From Armatimonadota bacterium (GTDB taxonomy: Bacteria > Armatimonadota > Fimbriimonadia > Fimbriimonadales > Fimbriimonadaceae), in assembly GCA_023392285.1 (NCBI GenBank), contig JAEVZK010000101.1, forward strand, positions 1 to 57,993: a stretch of DNA of 57,993 nucleotides, given 5' to 3'. The position numbers and the translations under genes are program-made. The notes under the pieces are model-generated. The model was given only the letters and a program-made list of their open reading frames with translations, had not been told where the DNA came from and did no database searches. Positions 51,559-57,993 of this stretch are shown piece after piece (the first letter of the stretch is position 1; each line of letters opens with the position of its first letter).

Positions 51559-51564
51559 ACTATA
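51559..51564 (-). promoter_or_regulatory. Putative leaderless -10 (TATAGT)
   Basis: TATAGT on the minus strand ends 8 bases before the TTG at 51550. TAGTTT, ending 6 bases before it, overlaps the same site. No Shine-Dalgarno sequence is present. Confidence 0.5.
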
Positions 51565-51697
51565 TCAGAGCTTGCAAGTCTCTGCAACAAGTATTTCACC
51601 CGGAGATTCACCTGTCCATGTAAGAGGATTTCTTGCATTTGAATGATGGACAGCTCGTTTGCCGGGACCTGGGAAGATCGTCTTTGTAGAAGCAAAG

Positions 51698-51703
51698 TAG
51701 ACT
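51698..51703 (+). promoter_or_regulatory. Putative leaderless -10 (TAGACT)
   Basis: TAGACT ends 6 bases before the ATG at 51710, with no ribosome site between. It is the same hexamer and spacing as at 36940. Confidence 0.55.
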
Positions 51704-51709
51704 CTTCCC

Positions 51710-52585
51710 ATGCTCCCTTCCATGCAAGACATCAAGGACCGAGGCTACCTCGTCCCAGAAGCACTGGTGAGCACCCAATGGGTTGCCGAACACAAAGATG
51801 ATCCAGATGTGGTTCTCGTCGAATCCAATGAGGACTCGCTTCTGTATTCGAGTGGCCACATTCCTGGAGCGGTGGAGGTCGATTGGACCCGCGACCTGAA
51901 CGATCCCCTGCGCCGCGACTACTTGGATGAGGAGGGCTTCAGTGCGCTCATGAACCGCATCGGCGCAACCAAGTCTTCGACGATCGTGTTCTATGGGGAC
52001 AAGAACAACTGGTGGGCGTGCTATGCCGCCTGGGTATTTCACTTGTTCGGTCACGAGAATGTCCGAATCATGGATGGAGGGCGCCTCAAGTGGAGCAATG
52101 AGGGACGCGAACTCACCCGCGAAGTTCCAAAACGGCCTCTAACCGAATATGAAGCGCAGCACCGCGACGACAAGGCGTTTCGAGCGTTCCGTGATCAAGT
52201 GATGGAGCACGTCGCAAGCAAGGGCAAGCTGATCGACGTCCGGTCTCCCGAAGAGTTCGATGGTACACGCCTCCACATGGAAGCATATCCAAACGAAGGC
52301 GCGCTTCGAGGCGGCCATATTCCGGGGGCCGCTAACGTTCCTTGGGCAAAAGCGATCAACCCCGCCGACGGCACGTTCCTCCCCGCGGCCGAACTTCGCA
52401 AGTTGTACGAAGAAGGTGCTGGCATCAAAGCGAGCGACGATGTCGTCGTTTACTGCCGCATCGGCGAACGAAGCAGCCACACCTGGTTCGTTTTACGCTA
52501 CCTCCTTGGCTATCCGAACGTGCGCAATTATGATGGAAGCTGGACCGAGTGGGGCAATCTGGTCGGCGCGCCAATCGAGAAGTAA
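51710..52585 (+). CDS. Thiosulfate/3-mercaptopyruvate sulfurtransferase (two rhodanese domains)
   Basis: 291 residues with an inactive N-terminal rhodanese domain (SSGHIPGAVEVDWTRDLNDP) and an active C-terminal one (DVRSPEEFDG, GHIPGAANVPWAKAINP, catalytic Cys in VVYCRIGERSSHTWFVL). The CRIGERS loop favours thiosulfate over mercaptopyruvate. It moves sulfane sulfur in the cytoplasm. sufE follows after 10 bases, so the pair probably supplies sulfur for Fe-S cluster assembly. TAGACT lies 6 bases before the ATG. Confidence 0.93.
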   Translation: MLPSMQDIKDRGYLVPEALVSTQWVAEHKDDPDVVLVESNEDSLLYSSGHIPGAVEVDWTRDLNDPLRRDYLDEEGFSALMNRIGATKSSTIVFYGDKNNWWACYAAWVFHLFGHENVRIMDGGRLKWSNEGRELTREVPKRPLTEYEAQHRDDKAFRAFRDQVMEHVASKGKLIDVRSPEEFDGTRLHMEAYPNEGALRGGHIPGAANVPWAKAINPADGTFLPAAELRKLYEEGAGIKASDDVVVYCRIGERSSHTWFVLRYLLGYPNVRNYDGSWTEWGNLVGAPIEK

Positions 52586-52595
52586 GAGGTTCGAC

Positions 52596-53015
52596 ATGCC
52601 TGAACTCCCCCCTCGGCTCACTGAGATTCTGGAAGACCTCTCTCTTCTCCCTGATCGTCAAGAGAAGATTGACTACTTAATTTCGCTGGCCGGGGAATTT
52701 ACGAACCCCGGACCCGAGCTACCTCGAACCTCCGAAACCCGAGTACCTGGTTGTGAGAGCGAAGTGTACGTGGCACCGGTGAACGATCACTTGCGAATCG
52801 CAGTGGACAACCCGCAGGGAATCTCGGCGATGGCCCTGGCGGCGGCTCTTGAAGAGTCTCTGAATGGAGCTACCCAGCAGGCGATCGAGAGCGTTCAAGA
52901 AGACATCGTCTATCGAATTTTCGGAACTGAGCTATCAATGGGAAAGAGCATGGGCCTGACGGGCATCGTCCGGATGTCGAAAGAAGTGGCCAAGAAGTTA
53001 GCGACGCGCTCGTAA
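52596..53015 (+). CDS. sufE: SufE family sulfur acceptor protein
   Basis: 139 residues from the ATG at 52596 with AAGAGG upstream. LTEILEDLSLLPDRQEKIDY, the active Cys in RVPGCESEVYVAP, and the C-terminal FGTELSMGKSMGLTGIVRMS match SufE. SufE accepts persulfide from SufS and passes it to SufBCD. The sulfurtransferase gene upstream is probably co-transcribed. The frame continues upstream inside the sulfurtransferase gene, but that part is only a shadow. The 3' end overlaps the convergent metallopeptidase gene by 18 bases. Confidence 0.93.
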   Translation: MPELPPRLTEILEDLSLLPDRQEKIDYLISLAGEFTNPGPELPRTSETRVPGCESEVYVAPVNDHLRIAVDNPQGISAMALAAALEESLNGATQQAIESVQEDIVYRIFGTELSMGKSMGLTGIVRMSKEVAKKLATRS

Positions 53016-53690
53016 CAAGAGATTTCCCAATCCCATTTGGCGCATTCGCTTCCGCAGCAAATCGAATTTTCGAGCGAGCACCGGATCGAATGCGCACTTG
53101 GCGCGAACGAAATCTGGATCGACGGCAGCATGGGCGTAGAGTTCGGCTTTATCTTCTTCGACTCCTGCGGTGCTATATAGCGTCACGAAGCCCGGCAAAG
53201 CAATATTGAGATTGCCCACCCCGGGATCCCTCATTTTGGCTCCCCCTTCGCCGTAGCGAAAATTCACCAAGTTGAGCGCGCTCCACTCCGGATCTTTCCA
53301 AAGAGTGCTCCCTCGATCCTCGATGAGGTGGAACAACTCGTGATGGATGACTGATACTTGAAAGTTGCCACTGCTGTATCCCAGTTCCGGATCGTAGTAC
53401 ATGGCGTCGCCGTCTGCCGCTGGAACGGCACCACGAATCTGCCCATCGACCGCTAGGTGAATCCCAAACACGATCTTCTTGATGCGGAACTTCCGGCCTA
53501 CATCTGCCGGGTACCGGTTCCACTCAGCGCTAAAACGCTTTGCATAGAGGTCTATCTGCTCCTGCGAAGGCGGATCAGCGGTGACCCAGTAATCATCACC
53601 GTGCCATTTCAATGGCTGATTGAGCACGACGACTGCGATGTGGTACTTGGTTTCAATTTGCTGCAGCAGAATTGGGGTTTGATTGACCAT
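52998..53690 (-). CDS. Putative zinc metallopeptidase (HELFH)
   Basis: About 230 residues from the ATG at 53690 (MVNQTPILLQQIETKY). The motif IHHELFHLIEDRGS is a metallopeptidase HExxH; a possible further ligand is in EEDKAELYAHA, about 60 residues later. No signal peptide is present. The family resembles putative zinc-binding metallopeptidases of unknown substrate. It starts 14 bases after the DsrE-like remnant, so the two were probably one transcript. The 3' end overlaps sufE by 18 bases. Confidence 0.78.
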   Translation of the reverse strand: MVNQTPILLQQIETKYHIAVVVLNQPLKWHGDDYWVTADPPSQEQIDLYAKRFSAEWNRYPADVGRKFRIKKIVFGIHLAVDGQIRGAVPAADGDAMYYDPELGYSSGNFQVSVIHHELFHLIEDRGSTLWKDPEWSALNLVNFRYGEGGAKMRDPGVGNLNIALPGFVTLYSTAGVEEDKAELYAHAAVDPDFVRAKCAFDPVLARKFDLLRKRMRQMGLGNLLLRARR

Positions 53691-53703
53691 TATTGGCAGC
53701 AAG

Positions 53704-54137
53704 CTAGAATCCACCCTTGATGTACGACCAGCCAGCTTCCTGCTTGGAGACGACCTCAGCAACTCCCGCAGGCACTAAGGTGACCCCGCGGACCAAGCTA
53801 CTCAAATCCATCTTCCGACCCCTAAGCGTGTTAGCGCATACCGCGAAGGTCACGTGATTCTCATGAGCGCTTCTAGCCGCTTGGTGAGGGTATTGCCCCG
53901 CTTCACCAGCATGTCTACTCCGAGGCCATGACACACAACCTCTACTTCCACCGAATCGGCAGAGAAGGCCTTCTTAAGGTTCTCGATGTTGTTTACAATG
54001 GCGCCGAAAGCCGCTTTGCTGCCGACGTTCACCTCAAACACTACGCGGTGCTCGCGGACCCGAGCCAAGGCTCCACAACAAAGCAGCATCGCACAGCAAA
54101 GGGAGACGAAAAGCTTCGCGAAGGTAGACGATTTCAT
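53704..54137 (-). pseudogene. DsrE/DsrF-like gene split by a frameshift
   Basis: The first part (54137 down to 53850, 95 residues) has a signal peptide and the DsrE pattern VVFEVNVGSKAAFGAIVNNI, VEVEVVCHGLGVDMLVK, then stops at MRIT. The rest of the family pattern continues in another frame: HENHVTFAVCANTLRGRKMD, VRGVTLVPAGVAEVVSKQEA and GWSYIKGGF, ending at 53704. The break lies around 53863-53875 and would be healed by one extra base. It could be a real pseudogene, a sequencing error or, least likely, programmed frameshifting. An intact protein would be a ~144-residue periplasmic sulfur-relay-like protein. Confidence 0.8.
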
Positions 54138-54154
54138 CTACTACAATGTAGCAA
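54138..54154. promoter_or_regulatory. Shared palindromic divergent promoter, 17 bp between two start codons
   Basis: The whole gap between the divergent start codons (54137 minus, 54155 plus) is 17 bases. It contains CTACAATGTAG: TACAAT (54142-54147) is a -10 for the plus gene, ending 7 bases before its ATG, and TACATT (54150-54145) on the minus strand ends 7 bases before the other ATG. Both transcripts must be leaderless or nearly so. Confidence 0.6.
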
Positions 54155-54694
54155 ATGCTGATCACAAGCTTCGCTCTGGCGCTCGCCATTGCTCCTCATG
54201 GAAAGATGCCAGCCGGGTTCGACAATCTGATCGCCGGTTACGCTTTTGCGTACGACGAGAAGCACAACCAGGCATGCACCTACGACAGCAAAAGTGGTTA
54301 TTGCATCATGCGCAGCATCGAGTGCGACGGTGCAGATCTCACTCTACTGCTAACTCATGACCGATATCTCATCGAGGGCATGGGCTACGATGTGCCCAAC
54401 TTTGGGAAGGTGGATAGCTCTCCTTCGATGAAGCTCATCGTCAAACCTCTGCCAAGCCTGTCCACCGGCAAGGGCGTTCGGATCGGCTATACGCCAGCTC
54501 AACTGCGGTTTAAACTCGGAAGACCTACGAAGATCGAGAAGAGCGGCTCGCGGCACCAATTCACGGATTACGTGTACCACTACATCGACGGCACGAAAGA
54601 CGATGGCGACGACTTCACCCAGACGTATACGTTCAAAGCGGGAAAGCTGATTGAGATTCGATTTTCACGCAGTCCTCTGTTTTCCGACGGCTAA
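54155..54694 (+). CDS. Hypothetical exported protein
   Basis: 179 residues. A short hydrophobic N-terminus (MLITSFALALAIAPHG) is a probable signal peptide. The body is beta-rich with several His, Tyr and Cys residues (QACTYDSKSGYCIM, RSIECDG); the spaced cysteines could form disulfides. YTPAQLRFKLGRPTKIEKSG resembles the small outer-membrane SmpA/BamE-like pattern of comparing to a lipoprotein fold, but this is weak. Unrecognised otherwise. The stop interlocks on CTAA with the convergent DUF1697 gene. Confidence 0.72.
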   Translation: MLITSFALALAIAPHGKMPAGFDNLIAGYAFAYDEKHNQACTYDSKSGYCIMRSIECDGADLTLLLTHDRYLIEGMGYDVPNFGKVDSSPSMKLIVKPLPSLSTGKGVRIGYTPAQLRFKLGRPTKIEKSGSRHQFTDYVYHYIDGTKDDGDDFTQTYTFKAGKLIEIRFSRSPLFSDG

Positions 54695-55234
54695 GTCTTG
54701 TCCGCGAACTGGACGAGCTTCTCAAGCATGCCGAAGAACCTGGTGGTGGCCACGACTCCATGCTCCTTCTCTAGTTTGGTCATTGGGAATGTAGGTGGTT
54801 TGCCGCCGATGATCTTCCAGACCAGAAGCACGTAACGGTCACCCACACCAACAAGTTCGACGCCACCCTTCGGAGTCGGAAACAGATGTTCGATCTTGCC
54901 GACGAACGATCCTCGAGTGAACGTTACGGCGAGCCGCCGGTCATCCGTCAGGTCCACACGCTTGAATGGCTGGCTACGGATTAGATCTCGCAGTTCAGTT
55001 AAGGGCACTACGTTAGCCGGAATGCTAAAACCTACGTGCTCCGTCAGCTCCTTCTCGATGGTCTCTTCTAAACCACTGAGTGACTGTTCGTCGGAGTCAA
55101 AGAGGATGTTCCCACTCTGGATGTAAAGAACGGACGTTCCTGAATCCCAAGCCGGTTAACAGTTCGCAGATGCGTTCCATCTTTACGAACCGCCCGCCGA
55201 CATTAACAGCCCTCAGAAAAGCGACGTACTGCAC
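54691..55234 (-). pseudogene. DUF1697 gene split by a frameshift
   Basis: A GTG at 55234 starts QYVAFLRAVNVGGRFVKMER and continues to NVRS, the typical DUF1697 N-terminus, then runs into a stop soon after. The continuation YIQSGNILFDSDEQSLSGLE, through VPLTELRDLIRSQPF to VVATTRFFGMLEKL, is in another frame and ends at 54691. The break is at 55125-55127: removing one T from TCTTTAC restores the usual NVR-S-YIQSGN. TATACT lies 7 bases before the GTG, so the promoter is intact. Recent inactivation and sequencing error are both possible. Function of the family is unknown. Confidence 0.85.
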
Positions 55235-55241
55235 GCAACCT

Positions 55242-55247
55242 AGTATA
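55242..55247 (-). promoter_or_regulatory. Putative leaderless -10 (TATACT) of the DUF1697 gene
   Basis: TATACT on the minus strand ends 7 bases before the GTG at 55234. It supports this GTG as the start of the frameshifted gene. Confidence 0.5.
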
Positions 55248-55329
55248 TGTTCTGGTCAACTTCAGGTTAAACCTGCACGATGTTCGGTATATTCGGCAAA
55301 GTTAGCTTGCCTGTGCTTCACACCAGATC

Positions 55330-56238
55330 ATGAATAAATTCGTTCTAACTGCGGGCATCTCCTTGCTCGGCATCTCAGCTCACGCCCAACTCGTTTTCGG
55401 GCACACTTACTATTCGTCGGGCTCTGCCGCCGAATCCGGCGCATTCTACATGGATGCCAATACCGGTGCGACCACCCAACTCTGGTCTGGCGCTGGAAGC
55501 CGCAAGGTCAACGGCATCGCCGCCGATGACGCGAACAACAAGATGTACGCCAATGATGCGGCACGTCTGCTCGTTTGGGATTACGGCGCGGTCGGAACCA
55601 AGCCGACTCAGATCAACGGCTTTTACCGGACCGGGCACGATAACGTCGTCTACGTCACCGGCGTCGATGACCTCTGCCTTGCGAATGGAGGGCTCTACGC
55701 TTACACGACTTACAACGCGAGCGGCGGCACTCAAGTCGACGACGGAATCTACATCGTCGATACGACGGTGACCACTAGCGCCACCCAGAACCTATCGTTA
55801 GTCTGGAGTCACTCCGATCTGGATTACAACTTCCAAGGCATCACCTTCGATGCTGCCACCGGTCTCTTTTACGGTGCCAATCAAACCGGAAACAACCACT
55901 CGGCCGGAATTTACTCGATTGATGCGCTCGGCACCGGCGCAGTGAATCGAATTATGGACTTTCCAACCGACATCACCAGTGCAGACGGGATCACGTTCGG
56001 TGATGGACGGCTCTGGGTTTCGCAGAAGGTCTCCGGCAACTCCTACATGAGCATCCGAGGCTACAATCTCAGCACCTCTTCCTGGGATCGCAGTTTCAAC
56101 TTCGGCACCCTCTTCCCCTCTCAGAGTTACGCCACCGGCTTAAGCTGGGCGAATACGAACCCAGTTCCCGAACCCGCGACCCTGTTCGCCCTCGGTGCTG
56201 GCGCGATCGCTCTGTTAAAGAAACGTCGCGCACGATAA
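55330..56238 (+). CDS. PEP-CTERM sorting domain protein
   Basis: 302 residues. Signal peptide (LTAGISLLGISAHAQ), a ~250-residue beta-propeller-like body with repeated GI-x-FD/GN motifs (NFQGITFDAATGLFYGANQT, TSADGITFGDGRLWVSQKVS), and the C-terminal anchor VPEPATLFALGAGAIALLKK. It is probably displayed at or released from the cell surface after exosortase cleavage. It is unrelated in its body to the PEP-CTERM protein at 48.2 kb. The S24/S26-like gene begins 6 bases after its stop. Confidence 0.9.
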   Translation: MNKFVLTAGISLLGISAHAQLVFGHTYYSSGSAAESGAFYMDANTGATTQLWSGAGSRKVNGIAADDANNKMYANDAARLLVWDYGAVGTKPTQINGFYRTGHDNVVYVTGVDDLCLANGGLYAYTTYNASGGTQVDDGIYIVDTTVTTSATQNLSLVWSHSDLDYNFQGITFDAATGLFYGANQTGNNHSAGIYSIDALGTGAVNRIMDFPTDITSADGITFGDGRLWVSQKVSGNSYMSIRGYNLSTSSWDRSFNFGTLFPSQSYATGLSWANTNPVPEPATLFALGAGAIALLKKRRAR

Positions 56239-56244
56239 TTAACC

Positions 56245-56547
56245 ATGGGTTGGGCTGCTCACCACATTGAGAGACTCAAAGCGGGCGAAACCGTCAAGTT
56301 TCGCCCGCGGGGAAACTCCATGGTCGGCAGAATCGAGTCGGGTGACCTTGTCACGGTCGCTCCCGCTCACCTAGACGAAATCAAAGTAAATGACATTGTG
56401 CTCTGTAAGGTGCGCGGAACCGAATACCTGCACATTGTGAAAGCAATCCGTGGTGCCGAGTATCAAATCGGCAAGAATGTTGGCCGAATCAACGGCTGGA
56501 CCTCCGCGCGCCAAATCTTTGGCAAAGTCATCGCCATCGATCCATAG
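56245..56547 (+). CDS. Mini S24/S26 peptidase-like protein
   Basis: 100 residues with no membrane helix or DNA-binding domain. VKFRPRGNSMVGRIESGDLV carries the Ser of the S24/S26 active site, and EYLHIVKAIRGAEYQIG has a Lys at the distance of the general base, so the catalytic dyad may be intact. It is much smaller than LexA or signal peptidase I. It could be an isolated S24 fold used for binding rather than cleavage. Its tight link to the PEP-CTERM gene (6 bases) is intriguing. No ribosome site is clear. Confidence 0.75.
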   Translation: MGWAAHHIERLKAGETVKFRPRGNSMVGRIESGDLVTVAPAHLDEIKVNDIVLCKVRGTEYLHIVKAIRGAEYQIGKNVGRINGWTSARQIFGKVIAIDP

Positions 56548-56651
56548 TCGTTTTCTCGTCCGCGCCACCGAGGTAACTCGCTCCGGACCCGCGAGGCACC
56601 GAGGATTCTCGGCGATCCTCCACAAAACCGACCTCTTGCGCTGCCTTTCGC

Positions 56652-57993
56652 CTACTCCATCACAACGCGAATCGCCTCGAGCACCCGGGCAGCGTCGGGC
56701 AACGCCGCATACTCATAAATAGGGTTGTATCCGATGTGGATGTCTTCTCGAGCGACAAGCTGCGGGGGCGACAGGAACAGGTTAAAGCGTTCGGGCATCC
56801 GCGTCATTTCCGCGATCACCGTCTGGCCGATGCCACACGTCTTCGTATCCTCGTGTACCACCACGAGGCGTCCCGTCTTCTCAAGCGATTGCGTCAAGGT
56901 GTCGTAATCGATGGGATTTATGCTCCGAAGGTCGATAATTTCGACGCTGACTCCGGTTTGCTTCGCAGCCTCCTGAGCAACCTCGATACAGTTCCCGTAA
57001 GTGACAAGGGTAACGTCGCTCCCTTCCTGAACGAATCTCGCCTTGCCAAAAGGCACGGCTGCGACCTGGCCAACTTCGGCTTGCATGCGGAAGATGTGTT
57101 TAGGAATGAAGATGAAGCAGGGATCTTCCGAGTGGATCGCGGTCCAGAATAAGCCAGCTGCGTCCTTAGGGGTTGACGGAATCGCAACCTTCAAACCGGG
57201 CGTGTGAGCGAAATAAGCCTCATTCGCTTGGCTATGCCAAAGCGAACCTCCGGGCAAATAAGCACCATACGGAGCGTAGATAACGCACGGGCAACTCCAG
57301 TCCCCAAAAGTCCGCCACCGCAGCGAGCTCATGTTCGAGATGATCTGGTTCCATCCGGGCGGGAAGAAGTCGACAAACTGCAGTTCAAAGACCGGCTTAA
57401 GTCCATATCCGGCCATACCCACTGCGCATCCCGTAATCGTCGCCTCGGCAAGAGGAGAATTGAAGACCTGATTCGGAAAAGCCTCGCTGAGTCCTTTCGT
57501 GAGTCCGAATACGCCACCCTTTGGATCTTCAATATCTTCGCCAAAGAAAATTACTTTGGGATCGTTTTCTAATGCCTTCTTGAAGGTCTGGTTGATGGCG
57601 GAGACCATCGTCATCCGCTGATTGCCCTGCAGCGGCGGCGCTTCCGCCTTCACTTCCGAACCGAAGTTGTGCAGGTAAACCTCATCCGCACGAGGATCTT
57701 CCGCCTTTTCTGCTCGGATGTAATCCTCGTCTACGATCCGCTGCACTTCTTCTTGAATCGCTTCGTAATTCTCCTGGTTCAGTTCGCCGCTTGCGATCAG
57801 CTCCTCAGCAAGCAGTCGAATCGGATCGCGAGTCATCATCTCCTCGATATCTTCGAGCTTTCGATAAACCCGATGATCATCGCTTGAGGTGTGGGAGGAG
57901 AGCCGGGCTAGGTCCGCCCAAATCAAGGTGGGTCCCTCGCCTCTGCGAGCCTTCCCGAACGCTGCCGTGGCGGCTTCGTGAACTTTGTCGACG
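56652..57993 (-). CDS. 2-oxoacid dehydrogenase E1, alpha-beta fusion (cut by window edge)
   Basis: The frame is open to the right edge. The first ~100 visible residues are the C-terminal end of an E1 alpha subunit (RRGEGPTLIWADLARLSSHT then SSDDHRVYRKLEDIEEMM). A linker leads to a complete E1 beta subunit of ~325 residues (MTMVSAINQTFKKALENDPK, VIFFGEDIEDPKGGVFGLTK, FVDFFPPGWNQIISNMSSLR and a transketolase C-terminal domain). The family uses thiamine diphosphate to decarboxylate pyruvate or branched-chain 2-oxoacids. Sequence fits the branched-chain/BkdAB group best, but substrate is not settled. E2 and E3 genes are not in view. Confidence 0.92.
   Translation of the reverse strand, partial: VDKVHEAATAAFGKARRGEGPTLIWADLARLSSHTSSDDHRVYRKLEDIEEMMTRDPIRLLAEELIASGELNQENYEAIQEEVQRIVDEDYIRAEKAEDPRADEVYLHNFGSEVKAEAPPLQGNQRMTMVSAINQTFKKALENDPKVIFFGEDIEDPKGGVFGLTKGLSEAFPNQVFNSPLAEATITGCAVGMAGYGLKPVFELQFVDFFPPGWNQIISNMSSLRWRTFGDWSCPCVIYAPYGAYLPGGSLWHSQANEAYFAHTPGLKVAIPSTPKDAAGLFWTAIHSEDPCFIFIPKHIFRMQAEVGQVAAVPFGKARFVQEGSDVTLVTYGNCIEVAQEAAKQTGVSVEIIDLRSINPIDYDTLTQSLEKTGRLVVVHEDTKTCGIGQTVIAEMTRMPERFNLFLSPPQLVAREDIHIGYNPIYEYAALPDAARVLEAIRVVME

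Noticed and set aside
56548..56651. Palindromic GAGG-rich repeat between convergent genes
   Set aside because: Arms are short and imperfect with no second copy seen; could be chance.
1..57993. tRNA, rRNA, CRISPR, insertion sequence, prophage or integrase
   Set aside because: I saw no cloverleaf-like segment, spaced direct repeats, transposase or recombinase motifs; a reading by eye can miss a tRNA, so tRNAscan would be the check.

Overview
The window looks like a chromosomal segment of a Gram-negative-type bacterium of the Armatimonadota, most likely the Fimbriimonadia. This is an inference. It rests on the pseudopilin with FTLIELLVV and a C-terminal H-X9-DG motif, two PEP-CTERM proteins, DUF4838 and GH29 secreted glycosidase-like proteins, a MurC-Ddl fusion, flagellar genes and moderately high GC. 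Genes are dense, often overlap by 1-20 bases, and many transcripts appear to start at the start codon itself. I saw no rRNA, tRNA, CRISPR array, insertion sequence or prophage.

Layout. 1-3.2 kb: a split potassium-type signalling locus (histidine kinase, response regulator without a recognisable DNA-binding domain, stand-alone KdpD sensor/USP protein) followed by a TMEM175-type channel. 3.2-7.3 kb: metY, a CoA-binding protein, a CysZ/EI24 membrane protein, Mrp and a DUF6941-like protein. 7.4-12.5 kb: two ECF sigma factors (one with a membrane anti-sigma factor ending in an STN-like domain), signal peptidase I, NUDIX, M48 protease. 12.6-16.6 kb: etfBA, then ridA, a quinate-5-dehydrogenase-like gene and an acyl-ACP-reductase-like gene on the other strand. 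16.7-19.7 kb: LuxR-PAS regulator, flgE with a structured leader, DUF4349 lipoprotein. 19.8-30.3 kb: a division and wall cluster on the minus strand, murF-mraY-murD-ftsW-murG-murC/ddl-ftsQ-DUF881-DUF1290. 30.4-34.6 kb: a receiver and a degenerate receiver, GH1 and SDR genes, DUF4142. 34.7-43 kb: uvrB, DUF4838, AAA ATPase, YqhQ, DUF5658, dacB. 43-48 kb: two STN-only exported proteins, GH29 fucosidase, a diguanylate cyclase behind a near-perfect sigma-28 promoter, DUF3072. 48-58 kb: PEP-CTERM/pseudopilin operon, membrane M48 protease, sulfurtransferase-sufE, metallopeptidase, frameshifted DsrE and DUF1697 genes, a second PEP-CTERM protein, an S24/S26-like mini protein, and a 2-oxoacid dehydrogenase E1 alpha-beta fusion cut by the right edge.

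How they work together. The 20-30 kb cluster makes lipid II from UDP-MurNAc-tripeptide onward and feeds the septum; dacB trims the wall. metY, the rhodanese, sufE, Mrp and the DsrE remnant form a sulfur and Fe-S theme. flgE and the sigma-28-driven diguanylate cyclase point to motility control by c-di-GMP. The features I would follow up first are the flgE leader with competing helices, the sigma-28 diguanylate cyclase promoter, the widespread leaderless promoters including a 17-bp shared divergent one, the reductase pair at 14-16 kb, and the STN-like domains that appear both in an anti-sigma factor and as orphan proteins.
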